From assembly GCA_963706315.1 (NCBI GenBank), contig CAVPMA010000014.1, positions 186,001-250,000 on the forward strand: a stretch of 64,000 nt of DNA, written 5' to 3'. This DNA is from CALMEC01 sp963706315 (GTDB lineage Bacteria > Actinomycetota > Thermoleophilia > Miltoncostaeales > Miltoncostaeaceae). Shown here piece after piece: positions 7,508 through 15,283 of this stretch. The stretch's first letter is position 1. Each line of letters starts with the position of its first letter. Below the pieces are notes generated by a model. That model had not been told where the DNA came from. It saw only the letters and a list, made by a program, of their open reading frames with translations, and ran no database searches. The position numbers were made by a program, and so were the translations under genes.

Positions 7508-8187
7508 CGGCCCGACGCCGAGAAGTGCTGGTAGTCCTTCGCACCTGACCAGAGGCCGCCCCAACCCCAACCCTGGTTGGCGAACGCCCGGGTGACGGCG
7601 TCACCGGCGACGATCATCCCCGACCGTCGCGGGGTTCGGCGCACGTAGGGCACGCTCGCCCGATGGGACGTGCTCCCGCCCGAGACGTACGGGTTCTCGA
7701 TCGGGTTGATGTCGATCGCGCGCCCGTAGGCGTGCTCCGACCACCGCCGTGTGCCGTCGACGTAGCGGCAGTTGAATGCGCTGGTGTTGTCGGCTTCGAT
7801 CGACCGGAAGTCACTCCCGCCGAACCGCTCGATCGGCACCATCCAGCGGATCGGGTATCGCGCGACGTAGAGCTGCCGCATGATCGAGACCACCTGGTTC
7901 GCGACGTCCCGGTGCACGACGATGCGCCCGGTCCTGGCCCGGCCGCTGAAGTCCCAGTGGCTCACCCGAACCACCCGGAGCGACGCGGGACCCACCGGGC
8001 AGCCCGGTCGCCAGGCGCTCGGGGTCATGGCCGCGCGCTCCGCAGCGGTCAGCGTCGAGACGCTCGAGCGGAAGGGGGGCGTGGAAGAGGCCGCCACGGC
8101 GGGGACGGCCGCCGCGAGGGCAAGCATGGCGGCGATGAGGACAGGGGAACGCGACGGCACGCGAACGACCCTATCGCCACTGCTCAT
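7504..8187 (-). CDS. Secreted M15 D-Ala-D-Ala carboxypeptidase-like protein
   Basis: A 227-residue peptidase of the M15 family (VanY/CwlK-like, M15_4 domain). The N-terminus is a signal peptide (SPVLIAAMLALAAAVPAVAA). The zinc site is visible as SEHAYGRAIDIN (His and Asp ligands in the SxHxxGxAxD motif) and a C-terminal DYQHFS with the third His. Family members trim peptidoglycan stem peptides. The ATG at 8187 overlaps the stop of the AlkA-like gene by 4 bases (ATGA), so the pair is an operon even though the functions look unrelated. It ends convergently with the epimerase-like gene, overlapping it by 4 bases. Confidence 0.85.
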   Translation of the reverse strand: MSSGDRVVRVPSRSPVLIAAMLALAAAVPAVAASSTPPFRSSVSTLTAAERAAMTPSAWRPGCPVGPASLRVVRVSHWDFSGRARTGRIVVHRDVANQVVSIMRQLYVARYPIRWMVPIERFGGSDFRSIEADNTSAFNCRYVDGTRRWSEHAYGRAIDINPIENPYVSGGSTSHRASVPYVRRTPRRSGMIVAGDAVTRAFANQGWGWGGLWSGAKDYQHFSASGR

Positions 8188-9032
8188 GCCGCCCTCGCGA
8201 CGTGGGTACGGGCGAGCGGGTGGCGGAGCAGGTGCACGCTGGCGACGCCCGCCCATCGTCCGTAGCGCGCGAGGAGCCGTGCGGTGTCGTCGGCGGTCGC
8301 CGGCCGGCCCAGAAGGTGGGTGCACATCCTGATCAGTCCGAGGTCCCCGACGAGTCCGTGCTCGGTCCGGCCCAGGCCCGCGAGCGCGATGACCCCCGCC
8401 GACCACGGTCCGAGCGTGCGCTCCCTGGTGATCCGCGCGACGGCCCGAGCGGTGTCCACGCTGCGTAGGCGCTCGAGGTCGAGCGTCCGCACCACGCGCG
8501 CGAGCGCTGCGGCGCGACGGGGGGCGAGCCCCGCGCGCGCGAGCTGGGCGGCCGAGAGGGACCGCAGGTCGTCGACGGTCGGTGGGAGGATCATGCCCGC
8601 GTGTGTCCGTCCGGCGAGCGTGAGGATGCGCCACTCGATCTGCCACGCCTCGCGGCCGGTGATGAGCTGACCGGCTACCGCCTGCACGAGGGAGTGCGCG
8701 ACAGTGGCCGTGCGCACCGGTCGCAGCCCGCGGTTGCGCGAGACGACCTCGCGGAGCAGGGGGTCTGCGGCGGCCAGGTGCAGGAAGGCGCCGTGGTCCT
8801 CGTCGGCCGCAAGCACGAAGCGCAGCGTGGCGATTGCCTCGTCGGTGGCCTCGGGGGTGAGTCGCGCGCGCAACTTGCCGTCGCGGCCCTGGCCGACGAC
8901 GGCGTGCACGGCCGCACCGCCAGCCTCGAACACGGTCTCGAGCACGCCGTCGCGCATGCGGCGGGTCGGGTTCGCGCCCCACGCCGAGCTGGCGAGCGAG
9001 TAGGGCTGCACCGGACTGATCACACATTCCAC
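8184..9032 (-). CDS. AlkA-like DNA-3-methyladenine glycosylase
   Basis: A 282-residue base-excision repair glycosylase of the HhH-GPD superfamily. The helix-hairpin-helix is seen around LERLRSVDTARAVARITRE, followed by the GPD region GPWSAGVIALAGLG and the catalytic Asp in HGLVGDLGLI. The N-terminal domain carries the beta-sheet region typical of AlkA (VLETVFEAGGAAVHAVVGQ). AlkA removes alkylated purines from DNA. The start at 9032 leads directly into the domain. It is divergent from the recombinase-like gene with 113 bases between them, which hold a dyad-rich promoter. The exact substrate range is not predictable. Confidence 0.85.
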   Translation of the reverse strand: MECVISPVQPYSLASSAWGANPTRRMRDGVLETVFEAGGAAVHAVVGQGRDGKLRARLTPEATDEAIATLRFVLAADEDHGAFLHLAAADPLLREVVSRNRGLRPVRTATVAHSLVQAVAGQLITGREAWQIEWRILTLAGRTHAGMILPPTVDDLRSLSAAQLARAGLAPRRAAALARVVRTLDLERLRSVDTARAVARITRERTLGPWSAGVIALAGLGRTEHGLVGDLGLIRMCTHLLGRPATADDTARLLARYGRWAGVASVHLLRHPLARTHVARAA

Positions 9033-9111
9033 GAGGGGGACGGTACCGATCGCCGGCGACGGCCCGTTCGCGGGCCGGCGAAACCGTCGACCGTCGCGAT
9101 CCCGCCTGGGA

Positions 9112-9139
9112 TTACACTAAAGCCGGTTTCGTGTAACGT
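9112..9139 (+). promoter_or_regulatory. 25-bp dyad overlapping a leaderless-type promoter
   Basis: Bases 9112-9136 form an imperfect palindrome with perfect outer arms TTACAC and GTGTAA and inner AAA/TTT and CC/GG matches (20 of 25 positions symmetric). TAACGT at 9134-9139 is a -10-like box 6 bases before the GTG at 9146, and TTACAC lies 16 bases upstream of it as a weak -35. The dyad therefore covers the core promoter of the recombinase-like gene and could be an autoregulatory operator. Confidence 0.5.
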
Positions 9140-9145
9140 CGGGGT

Positions 9146-9808
9146 GTGGCTGTTCGGCGACTGATCGGGTACGTGCGCGTTGGGCCGATGGAGCCCCGCG
9201 GCGAACGGCCGCGGCTCGACACCCAGCGCGCGGCGATCGCCGCGGCGTGCGCCGAGCGCGAGTGGGAGCTTGTGGGCATCGAGGAGGACGTCCGTTCCGG
9301 CCGGACGCGCCGGCGCCCGGGCCTGCGCCGGGCGATCGCGGCATGCCGTGCCGGTCAGGCCGACGGCGTGATCGTCGCCGGACTCGACCGGCTCACCTAC
9401 GACCTGGCGCACCTCGCAGATCTCGTGACGGAGGCGGTGCGGGACGACTTCGCGCTCGTCGCCCTCGACCCGGCGGTCGACCTCGGAAGCGACCAGGGTG
9501 CGGTCGTCGGGGCGGTGCTCACCGAGGCGGCGGGGTGGACGCCCCGCAGCCTCGTGCGCCGCGCCGAGGTGCTCGCGCGGCGCGTGCAGGACGAGGCGCC
9601 GGTCCCACGCCGGCCGGGGCGGCCGTCGTCGACGCCGGACGAGATCGCCGAGCGGATCCGCGAGATGCGTCGCCGGGGGCTGACCCTCCAGGCGATCTGC
9701 GACACGCTCAACCGGGAGGGCGTGCCGACCCCGCGCGGGGGGGCGCTGTGGCGCCCGACGTCCCTGCGGGCGATCCTTCGTCCGATGGCGACTCGCCCGA
9801 GGGGGTGA
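9146..9808 (+). CDS. Serine-recombinase homologue lacking catalytic residues
   Basis: A 220-residue protein with a resolvase-like N-terminal domain and the start of a recombinase DNA-binding region (LTLQAICDTLNREGVPTPRGG near residues 172-192). The conserved pattern YxRVS reads YVRVG, so the nucleophile Ser is Gly13; the third active-site Arg in the LDRLxR motif is Tyr85 (LDRLTYD). The Arg of YVRV, the Asp in EEDVRSG and Asp81/Arg82 remain. Without the Ser it cannot cleave DNA, so DNA binding or regulation is the likelier role. It is much shorter than large serine integrases. The 3' end overlaps the convergent GST gene by 101 bases. No attachment sites or cargo are seen. Confidence 0.8.
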   Translation: MAVRRLIGYVRVGPMEPRGERPRLDTQRAAIAAACAEREWELVGIEEDVRSGRTRRRPGLRRAIAACRAGQADGVIVAGLDRLTYDLAHLADLVTEAVRDDFALVALDPAVDLGSDQGAVVGAVLTEAAGWTPRSLVRRAEVLARRVQDEAPVPRRPGRPSSTPDEIAERIREMRRRGLTLQAICDTLNREGVPTPRGGALWRPTSLRAILRPMATRPRG

Positions 9809-10430
9809 CCAGCGGCGTGATGCCCTCGACGTCGAGGGCGCGCCGCACCGACGGCCGATCGGCGATGGCGTCCCAGTAGCGGCCGAGGTTGGGTCGGGAG
9901 AACGCCGGCCGGTCGAGGTGGCGACTCCAGCGGCACAGCATCCAAAGGAACGCGTCCGCGCCGCCGAACCGCCCGCCGACGAGGAACTCGCGGTCGCCCA
10001 ACTCCCGGTCGAGCCAGTCGAACGCCGCATCGAGGCGGACCGTCGCCGCGCCGCGCACGGCGGCTTCGGTCCCCGGCACGTCGGTGTAGCGCTCCGGGTA
10101 GATCCACTGGTACAGGTCGTTCGCGGTCGTGCTGGTCAGGTACGCGAGCCAGCGGTACCAGTCGCTTCGTTCGTCGCTCGCGATCGGCGGCGCGAGGCCG
10201 GCGTCCGGGAACCGGTCGGCGAGATGCATCACGATCGCGGCCGACTCCGTCAGCGTCAGCTCGCCGTCGCGCAGCGCCGGCACGCGCCGGTGCGGGCTGG
10301 CGACGACGAAGCCCGGGGGGCCGGTGCGGTCCGCGTCGACGGGTGCGTACTCGTGGGCCACCCCCAGCTCGTGGAGGCAGATGTGGGGGGCGAGGCTGGC
10401 CGCCCCGGGGCGGCCATACAGGGTGATCAT
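9708..10430 (-). CDS. Glutathione S-transferase family protein
   Basis: A 240-residue GST-fold protein. The thioredoxin-like N-terminal domain is clear: ITLYGRPGAASLAPHICLHELGV, the cis-Pro in RRVPALRDG and the substrate-binding TESAAIVMHLADRF. The all-helical C-terminal domain follows (residues ~90-205, with FLVGGRFGGADAFLWML). The catalytic position near residue 10 is Ser/Ala rather than Tyr, as in many bacterial GSTs. Actinobacteria usually lack glutathione, so the natural thiol or activity is uncertain. The last ~35 residues are low-complexity Gly/Pro/Ser and are encoded by DNA that also encodes the end of the recombinase-like protein on the other strand. Confidence 0.87.
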   Translation of the reverse strand: MITLYGRPGAASLAPHICLHELGVAHEYAPVDADRTGPPGFVVASPHRRVPALRDGELTLTESAAIVMHLADRFPDAGLAPPIASDERSDWYRWLAYLTSTTANDLYQWIYPERYTDVPGTEAAVRGAATVRLDAAFDWLDRELGDREFLVGGRFGGADAFLWMLCRWSRHLDRPAFSRPNLGRYWDAIADRPSVRRALDVEGITPLVTPSGESPSDEGSPAGTSGATAPPRAGSARPPG

Positions 10431-10452
10431 CAGGCAATGCTCCCAAAATGCC

Positions 10453-10492
10453 GTCGGGCCCGGCCCCGCCTCGTGCGGTGACCGGGCCCGAC
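10453..10492 (-). terminator. Rho-independent-type terminator of the DUF5666 gene
   Basis: GTCGGGCCCGG at 10453-10463 pairs perfectly with CCGGGCCCGAC at 10482-10492 (11 bp, 18-base loop). On the minus strand the stem is followed by GGCATTTTGGG, giving a short T run. It lies directly after the stop of the minus-strand gene at 10512. Confidence 0.75.
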
Positions 10493-10511
10493 TGATGGGA
10501 ACGGAGGTTGG

Positions 10512-11393
10512 TTAGTCCTCGAGGTGGATCTTGGTGAGCGTGAGCGGGTTGCCAGTGCACTTCGCCTCGACGAAGTTGCCGACTGCGAGGACACCGAGGA
10601 TCGTCGGGTCCGAAACACCGCACGTCGTACCGCCGGCGAACGTGATGGTGCTCTTGTCGGGTGCGATGGACTCGATCGGCGCCTTGACCTTGACCTGGAT
10701 CTGGCCGACCTTCAGCGCGCCCTTCTTCTTGATCCTCTTCGCGACGAGCGCGCCGTTCTTGCTCTTGCAGTCGATCTTGACGGTGTCGCCGGCCACGAGC
10801 GTGCCGAACGAGCGTGTGCGCTTGCCGATGGTGCAGGTGACCAGAGGCAGCGTGTCGGGTGTGCCCGCCTTGCCAGGGTCGACCGTGATCGACGTCAGGT
10901 CGGCGGAGACGACCGAGCCGCGAGCCTCCAGCTCGACCGAGAAGCCGCGACTGCGGTGGCCGTGGTCCTTGACCATCTTCACGGGCGGCGGTCCGACCGC
11001 GCGCAGCTTGTATGCCGTGAGCACCCCGTTGGAGCTGCGGCAGGCGAGCTTGACGATGTTGCCGACGGCGAAGCCGGTCACGTCGGATCCCGGCGGGATC
11101 GCGCACGTCCAGTCCAGGCCGGTCGTCGCCCCGACCGGGGTAACGGCGTTGAGCTGCACGGAGTCGACCGGGGCCGCCGGGGCGGCCTGGGCCGCCGAGA
11201 CTGTGATCGAGTCCGCCGTCAGTGCCGTGATCGCACCCCGCACCTCGACCTTGAGGTCCGCGTGGCCGCGCTTCGAGAACTTTCCGAACCTCGACTTGTG
11301 ATGGCCGCCGTGAGCCAGCGCGCCGCCGGCCACCACGGCCGTGGAAAGACACGCGAGCCCGGCGGTCAACAGAATTCTTGACCTCAAACGCAT
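10512..11393 (-). CDS. Secreted DUF5666-type repeat protein
   Basis: A 293-residue exported protein. The signal peptide is RSRILLTAGLACLSTAVVAGG with cleavage near ALA-HGG, and a His-rich stretch follows (HGGHHK). The mature part has about three repeats of a small beta-barrel-like unit with the pattern 'VEVRG.I.ALT.DSITV ... C ... VGNIVKLAC', each carrying a pair of cysteines. This is the DUF5666 arrangement, whose function is unknown. The ATG at 11393 has a perfect AGGAGG six bases upstream. A strong terminator follows the gene, so it is monocistronic and probably well expressed. Neighbouring genes give no functional hint. Confidence 0.78.
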   Translation of the reverse strand: MRLRSRILLTAGLACLSTAVVAGGALAHGGHHKSRFGKFSKRGHADLKVEVRGAITALTADSITVSAAQAAPAAPVDSVQLNAVTPVGATTGLDWTCAIPPGSDVTGFAVGNIVKLACRSSNGVLTAYKLRAVGPPPVKMVKDHGHRSRGFSVELEARGSVVSADLTSITVDPGKAGTPDTLPLVTCTIGKRTRSFGTLVAGDTVKIDCKSKNGALVAKRIKKKGALKVGQIQVKVKAPIESIAPDKSTITFAGGTTCGVSDPTILGVLAVGNFVEAKCTGNPLTLTKIHLED

Positions 11394-11472
11394 GAAAACC
11401 TCCTGGTTGGGCGGCGCGGGAGCCGCGAACCTCGATCCCATCTGTGAGTACGACGGATCGGGGGAGGAGTTC

Positions 11473-12345
11473 TTACTGCGCCCGATGCAAGGGATTTGTA
11501 AACGGCAGCTCGACCACGGCGACTGTCCCGGCCAGGCCGTCGACCTCGACGGGCGTTCCCGGAGCGGCCTCGGAGCGGAGCATCGCGAGGGCGATCGGGC
11601 CCAGGCGCGGGCTGACCGTGCTGCTCGTGACGACGCCGACGTCCCGTCCCTGGAGCCGCACCGTGGCGCCCGGGGCCACCGGAGCGGGCAGGTCGAGCCC
11701 TCGGAGCCGGCGGTTGACCTTGCCCCGGTACGCGACCCGCGCCACCGTCTCCTGGCCCAGGTAGCAACCCTTGTCGAACGAGACGGTCGTGGCCTCCAAC
11801 CCCGCCTCCTGGACCAGGTTGGTCGGGCCGACGTCGACGCCGACGCGGGGCACGCCCGCCTCGATCCTGAGGATCTCGAGCTGCTCGGGCGATCCCGCGG
11901 CCCCGCCGACCGCGCCGACGATCACGGTGGGGTCGACGCCGATCGCATCGGTGGTGCCGGGGATCTCGCCGTGGAGCACCAGGTCGGCGCCGGCGACCGG
12001 CTGGGCGAGCGATCCCGCGACGGTCACCGCGGCGAAGACCTCGGGTCCGATGATGTCGACGTCCTCGGAGAAGTGGTACTCGTCGAGCAGCGCGACGATC
12101 TGCTCGCCGTCGCCCGTCGCGGCGACCAGGGTGAATGCCTCCGGACCCGTGCGGGCGACTCGCATCGCGCTGCGGACATGCCCCTTGTTGTCGAGGATGA
12201 GCGCCGAGCACGACCCTCCGGCCTCGAGCGCGGCGACGTCGTTCGTGAGGAGCCCCTGCAGGAAGCTCGCGGCGTCGGGCCCGTCGACCCACACGAGCTC
12301 GCAGGTGCCCGCCACGGCGAGCGGCGCAATCGTGTCCGCCGTCAC
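11473..12345 (-). CDS. ygfZ: YgfZ/GcvT-like folate-binding protein
   Basis: A 290-residue protein of the YgfZ family, folate-binding relatives of the glycine cleavage T protein that help maintain certain iron-sulfur enzymes. The diagnostic motif KGCYLGQETVAR (K-G-C-Y-x-G-Q-E) is present near residue 191, and the N-terminal GcvT-like fold shows GPDAASFLQGLLTND and ALILDNKGHV. The ATG at 12345 overlaps the stop of the LON-domain gene by 4 bases, so the two are co-translated. The last residues run to 11473 with no tail. The family call is strong; the client proteins here are unknown. Confidence 0.9.
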   Translation of the reverse strand: MTADTIAPLAVAGTCELVWVDGPDAASFLQGLLTNDVAALEAGGSCSALILDNKGHVRSAMRVARTGPEAFTLVAATGDGEQIVALLDEYHFSEDVDIIGPEVFAAVTVAGSLAQPVAGADLVLHGEIPGTTDAIGVDPTVIVGAVGGAAGSPEQLEILRIEAGVPRVGVDVGPTNLVQEAGLEATTVSFDKGCYLGQETVARVAYRGKVNRRLRGLDLPAPVAPGATVRLQGRDVGVVTSSTVSPRLGPIALAMLRSEAAPGTPVEVDGLAGTVAVVELPFTNPLHRAQ

Positions 12346-12971
12346 TGCAGCGTCACCTTCCCGTTCGTCGAGGCCCGCTCAGCCGCGACCTCCTGCCGGT
12401 CGAGCCCCTCCAGGGCCGTGTCGAGGAGCGTCCGCACGATCGCCAGCCGCTCCGGCTCGGACCGCAACTCGAGGAGCTTCTGCTTGGTCGGCGGGTCCAG
12501 CTCCAGCGCGCCGGCGACGGCGTAGGAGAGCGGAACCTCGGGGGTGACATCCGGCTCGCGCGGAGCGCCGGCCACCGTCTCGGCAAGCCGCCGGAACCGC
12601 TCGGTGACGGCCGCCGCCACCGCGGCGTCCGACGTGGCGTCGAGGTCCGGCACCACCCGGACCCGGGCCGTGAGATAGGGCTCCCCGGAGGTCTGCTCGA
12701 CAATCTCGACGCGCTCGCCGCCGACCACCACAATGTTCATCCGGCCGTCGGCGAACCGGCGCAGGAGGGCGTCGGGACTCGCGGTGCAACCGATCCGGGC
12801 CACTCCGTCGTCGGCCGCCAGCGAGAGCACGAACGGTTGTGCCGCCAGGGTGCAGTCGGCGATGAGCGCACGGTACCGGGGCTCGAAGATGTGGAGCGGA
12901 ACCCGCTCGCCGGGCAGCAGCACCATCCCCAGCGGGAAGAGGCCGAGGTCGCGCTGGCCGGGATCGGACAT
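12342..12971 (-). CDS. LON peptidase N-terminal (substrate-binding) domain protein
   Basis: A 209-residue stand-alone LON N-terminal domain without the AAA or protease parts. The signature LFPLGMVLLPGERVPLHIFE and the following RYRALIADC are typical, with a helical C-terminal half (KQKLLELRSEPERLAIVRTLL). Such single-domain proteins are common in actinobacteria; their role is presumed to be peptide or protein binding and has not been defined. It heads the two-gene unit with ygfZ. The start at 12971 lies 52 bases from the divergent hisC start, so the promoters of both units share that short interval. Confidence 0.88.
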   Translation of the reverse strand: MSDPGQRDLGLFPLGMVLLPGERVPLHIFEPRYRALIADCTLAAQPFVLSLAADDGVARIGCTASPDALLRRFADGRMNIVVVGGERVEIVEQTSGEPYLTARVRVVPDLDATSDAAVAAAVTERFRRLAETVAGAPREPDVTPEVPLSYAVAGALELDPPTKQKLLELRSEPERLAIVRTLLDTALEGLDRQEVAAERASTNGKVTLQ

Positions 12972-13006
12972 GAATTCAGTGTAGTGCCGCCGTCTCGGCC
13001 GCGCTG

Positions 13007-13012
13007 TACGAT
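13007..13012 (+). promoter_or_regulatory. -10 box of the hisC-meaB promoter
   Basis: TACGAT lies 11 bases upstream of the hisC ATG. There is no Shine-Dalgarno between it and the ATG, so the mRNA would have a leader of only a few bases. Confidence 0.4.
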
Positions 13013-13023
13013 CGAGCCCGCCG

Positions 13024-14160
13024 ATGGATGTGCAACCGCTCCCGCCCGGGCTCCTCCGGGCTGCGCTCGACGCGGTCGATCCCTACGAGCCGGGCCGGCC
13101 GATCGAAGCCGTCCGCCTCGAGACCGGCATCGAGGAGGTGGTGAAGCTCGCGTCCAACGAGGGGCCCTTCGCGCCGTTCCCGGGGGCCCAGCAGGCCATC
13201 GTCGACGCCGCCGCGGCCCAGCGCCTGTATCCCGACCCGGGTTGCTGGGCCCTCCGCGACGCACTCGAGCGACACACGCTCGTGCCGACCGACCAGATCC
13301 TCCCCGGCAACGGGGTCGACAGCCTCATCAAGTTGATCTGCCTCGCGACCATCGACCCAGGGGATCAGGTGGTGATGGGCTGGCCGTCGTTCATCTCCTG
13401 GCGGCAGGGCGCGCTGATGATGGGCGGCGAGCCGGTCCTCGTCCCGCTCGCCGACGACGGCGCCCACGACCTCGACGCGATGCTCGCGGCGATCGGGCCG
13501 CGCACGAAGCTGGTCGTCGTCGTCAGCCCCAACAATCCCACCGGCGCGGCGGTGGACGGGGCGGCGCTCGTCACGTTCCTCGACCGGCTCCCCCCGCACG
13601 TCCTGCCGGTACTGGACGAGGCGTACTTCGAGTACCTGCCGGAGGGCGGTCACAACGGCGCCGAGCTGATCCGCGACGGACGCAACCTGGCGGTGACCCG
13701 GACCTTCAGCAAGGTGTTCGGACTCGCCGGGGTCCGCGTCGGCTACCTGATGGCGCCGCGCGACCTTCTGGGAGCGATCGCGCGCGTTCGGAACGTGTTC
13801 GACGTCAGCGGACTCGCGCAGGTCGCGGCCGTCGCGACGCTGCGCGAGGTCGAAGCGCATCTTCCGGAGCGGGTTGCCATCACGACGTCCGAGCGCTCGA
13901 GGGTCGACAGCGCCCTCCGCGCCCTGGGACTCGCGCCGATGCCGTCCACCGCGAACTTCCTGTTCGTCGACCTCGCGTCGCCCGAACGTGCGGGCGCATG
14001 TTTCGACGCCCTGCTCGCGCGAGGGGTGATCGTCCGACCGACCCGGGGATTCGGGGCGCCCGCGGCGATCCGGGTCACGATCGGCTGGCCCCACGAGAAC
14101 GACCGCTTCGTCCAGACGCTCGCCGAGGTCCTGCCAGAGTTGCCGCCGGCTCCCGCCTGA
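13024..14160 (+). CDS. hisC: Histidinol-phosphate aminotransferase family enzyme
   Basis: A 378-residue class I/II aminotransferase dependent on pyridoxal phosphate. Signs are the N-terminal LASNEGPFAPFPG (cf. the LxxNExPxxP motif), VVVSPNNPTGAAV, VLDEAYFEYLP, and the Schiff-base Lys in RTFSKVFGLAGVRVGY. HisC converts imidazole-acetol phosphate to histidinol phosphate, but close relatives act on phenylalanine or tyrosine. No other histidine genes are nearby; instead meaB follows with a 1-base overlap (TGATG). The family is firm and the exact substrate is moderately sure. Confidence 0.87.
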   Translation: MDVQPLPPGLLRAALDAVDPYEPGRPIEAVRLETGIEEVVKLASNEGPFAPFPGAQQAIVDAAAAQRLYPDPGCWALRDALERHTLVPTDQILPGNGVDSLIKLICLATIDPGDQVVMGWPSFISWRQGALMMGGEPVLVPLADDGAHDLDAMLAAIGPRTKLVVVVSPNNPTGAAVDGAALVTFLDRLPPHVLPVLDEAYFEYLPEGGHNGAELIRDGRNLAVTRTFSKVFGLAGVRVGYLMAPRDLLGAIARVRNVFDVSGLAQVAAVATLREVEAHLPERVAITTSERSRVDSALRALGLAPMPSTANFLFVDLASPERAGACFDALLARGVIVRPTRGFGAPAAIRVTIGWPHENDRFVQTLAEVLPELPPAPA

Positions 14161-15098
14161 TGGGGGCCGAGGAGATCCTCGCCGGCGTGCGAGCCGGCGA
14201 GCGGCGGGCGATCGGCCGAGCCATCAGCCTCGTGGAGGCGCGCGGTGACGCGGGCCGGGATGTGCTCCGCCGGCTTCATCCGTTGACCGGGCGGGCCATC
14301 CGGTTGGGCGTCACCGGATCGCCCGGCGTGGGGAAGAGCACCCTGATCGGCGCCCTCATCGGACATCTCAGGCGATTGGGCCGCACGGTCGCGGTGGTGA
14401 GCGTCGACCCCACGAGCCCGTTCACGCGCGGGGCGGTGCTGGGCGACCGGATCCGCCTCACCGACCACTTCCTCGACACCGGGGTCTTCATCCGTTCGAT
14501 GGCGAGCCGCGGCCATCTGGGCGGGCTCTCCGAGGCGACCGCCGGCGCGGTGCTCGTGCTTGATGCAGCCGGGTTCGACGTCGTGATCGTCGAGACCGTC
14601 GGCTCCGGCCAGAACGAGGTGGAGGTGCAGACGCTCACGGAGACCGTCGTCCTCGTCCTGATGCCGGGCAGCGGGGACTCGATCCAGGCGCTCAAGGCGG
14701 GGCTCATGGAGATCCCAGACGTCCTCGTGATCAACAAAGCCGATCGCCCCGGCACCGACCTGCTGCGCGCCGAGCTCGAGGCGACGATGTCGCTCGTGCC
14801 GGCCCGGTCCTGGGAACCGCCGATCGTGGAGACCCGGGCCCACGAGGCGGCGGGGGTGGAGGAGCTCTGGGCCGCGGTCGAGCGACACCGCAGCCACCTT
14901 GTCCAGGCGGGGTTGATGGATCGGCGACGTCGTGATGGTCTGCGCCGCCAGCTGCGGGCGCTCGCCCTCGACCGGCTCGGGCGGCGCCTCGATTCGGCCT
15001 GCGACCCGGCGTTCGTCGACGGGCTCGTCGACGAGGTGCTGTCGCGGGCAATCGACCCGGACACGGCCGTCGACCGTGTACTACGACGCATCGAGTAG
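14160..15098 (+). CDS. meaB: MeaB/ArgK G3E GTPase chaperone of methylmalonyl-CoA mutase
   Basis: A 312-residue GTPase that gates cobalamin loading and protects B12-dependent acyl-CoA mutases. The P-loop is TGSPGVGKST, the Mg/switch region is SVDPTSPFTRGAVLGDRIR, the G3 region reads VETVGSGQNEVEV and the guanine-specificity motif is NKAD. The C-terminal dimerisation helix with RRRRDGLRRQLRALAL is present. The ATG at 14160 overlaps the hisC stop by one base. A B12-binding mutase subunit lies 1.8 kb downstream at 16871, which supports the role. The large mutase subunit is not in the window. Confidence 0.92.
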   Translation: MGAEEILAGVRAGERRAIGRAISLVEARGDAGRDVLRRLHPLTGRAIRLGVTGSPGVGKSTLIGALIGHLRRLGRTVAVVSVDPTSPFTRGAVLGDRIRLTDHFLDTGVFIRSMASRGHLGGLSEATAGAVLVLDAAGFDVVIVETVGSGQNEVEVQTLTETVVLVLMPGSGDSIQALKAGLMEIPDVLVINKADRPGTDLLRAELEATMSLVPARSWEPPIVETRAHEAAGVEELWAAVERHRSHLVQAGLMDRRRRDGLRRQLRALALDRLGRRLDSACDPAFVDGLVDEVLSRAIDPDTAVDRVLRRIE

Positions 15099-15273
15099 GG
15101 TCCGGGTGAGGATCACGCCCGCAGGCACGAGCATGCTCAGACGCATGTGGCCGGTCGACGCCGTGGTGCCGCGAGAGCGCTTCCGCGCGCCACTCGATGC
15201 CGAGGCGGCCGTCCTGGCCGACGCGTTGAGCCGGCTCAACGCGTACGAACCGGTCGGCGCCCCTCGGTCCTGA
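15091..15273 (+). pseudogene. MarR-like C-terminal remnant
   Basis: Starting near the meaB stop in another frame, the plus strand encodes RVRVRITPAGTSMLRRMWPV followed by a helix LDAEAAVLADALSRLN and a stop at 15273. The RxxxxLTPAGxxLL pattern with a trailing helix is typical of the wing and C-terminal helix of MarR regulators. The winged-helix core is missing because meaB occupies the upstream DNA. It is probably a gene stub; chance resemblance is possible. Confidence 0.35.
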
Positions 15274-15283
15274 CCGCGGCCCG

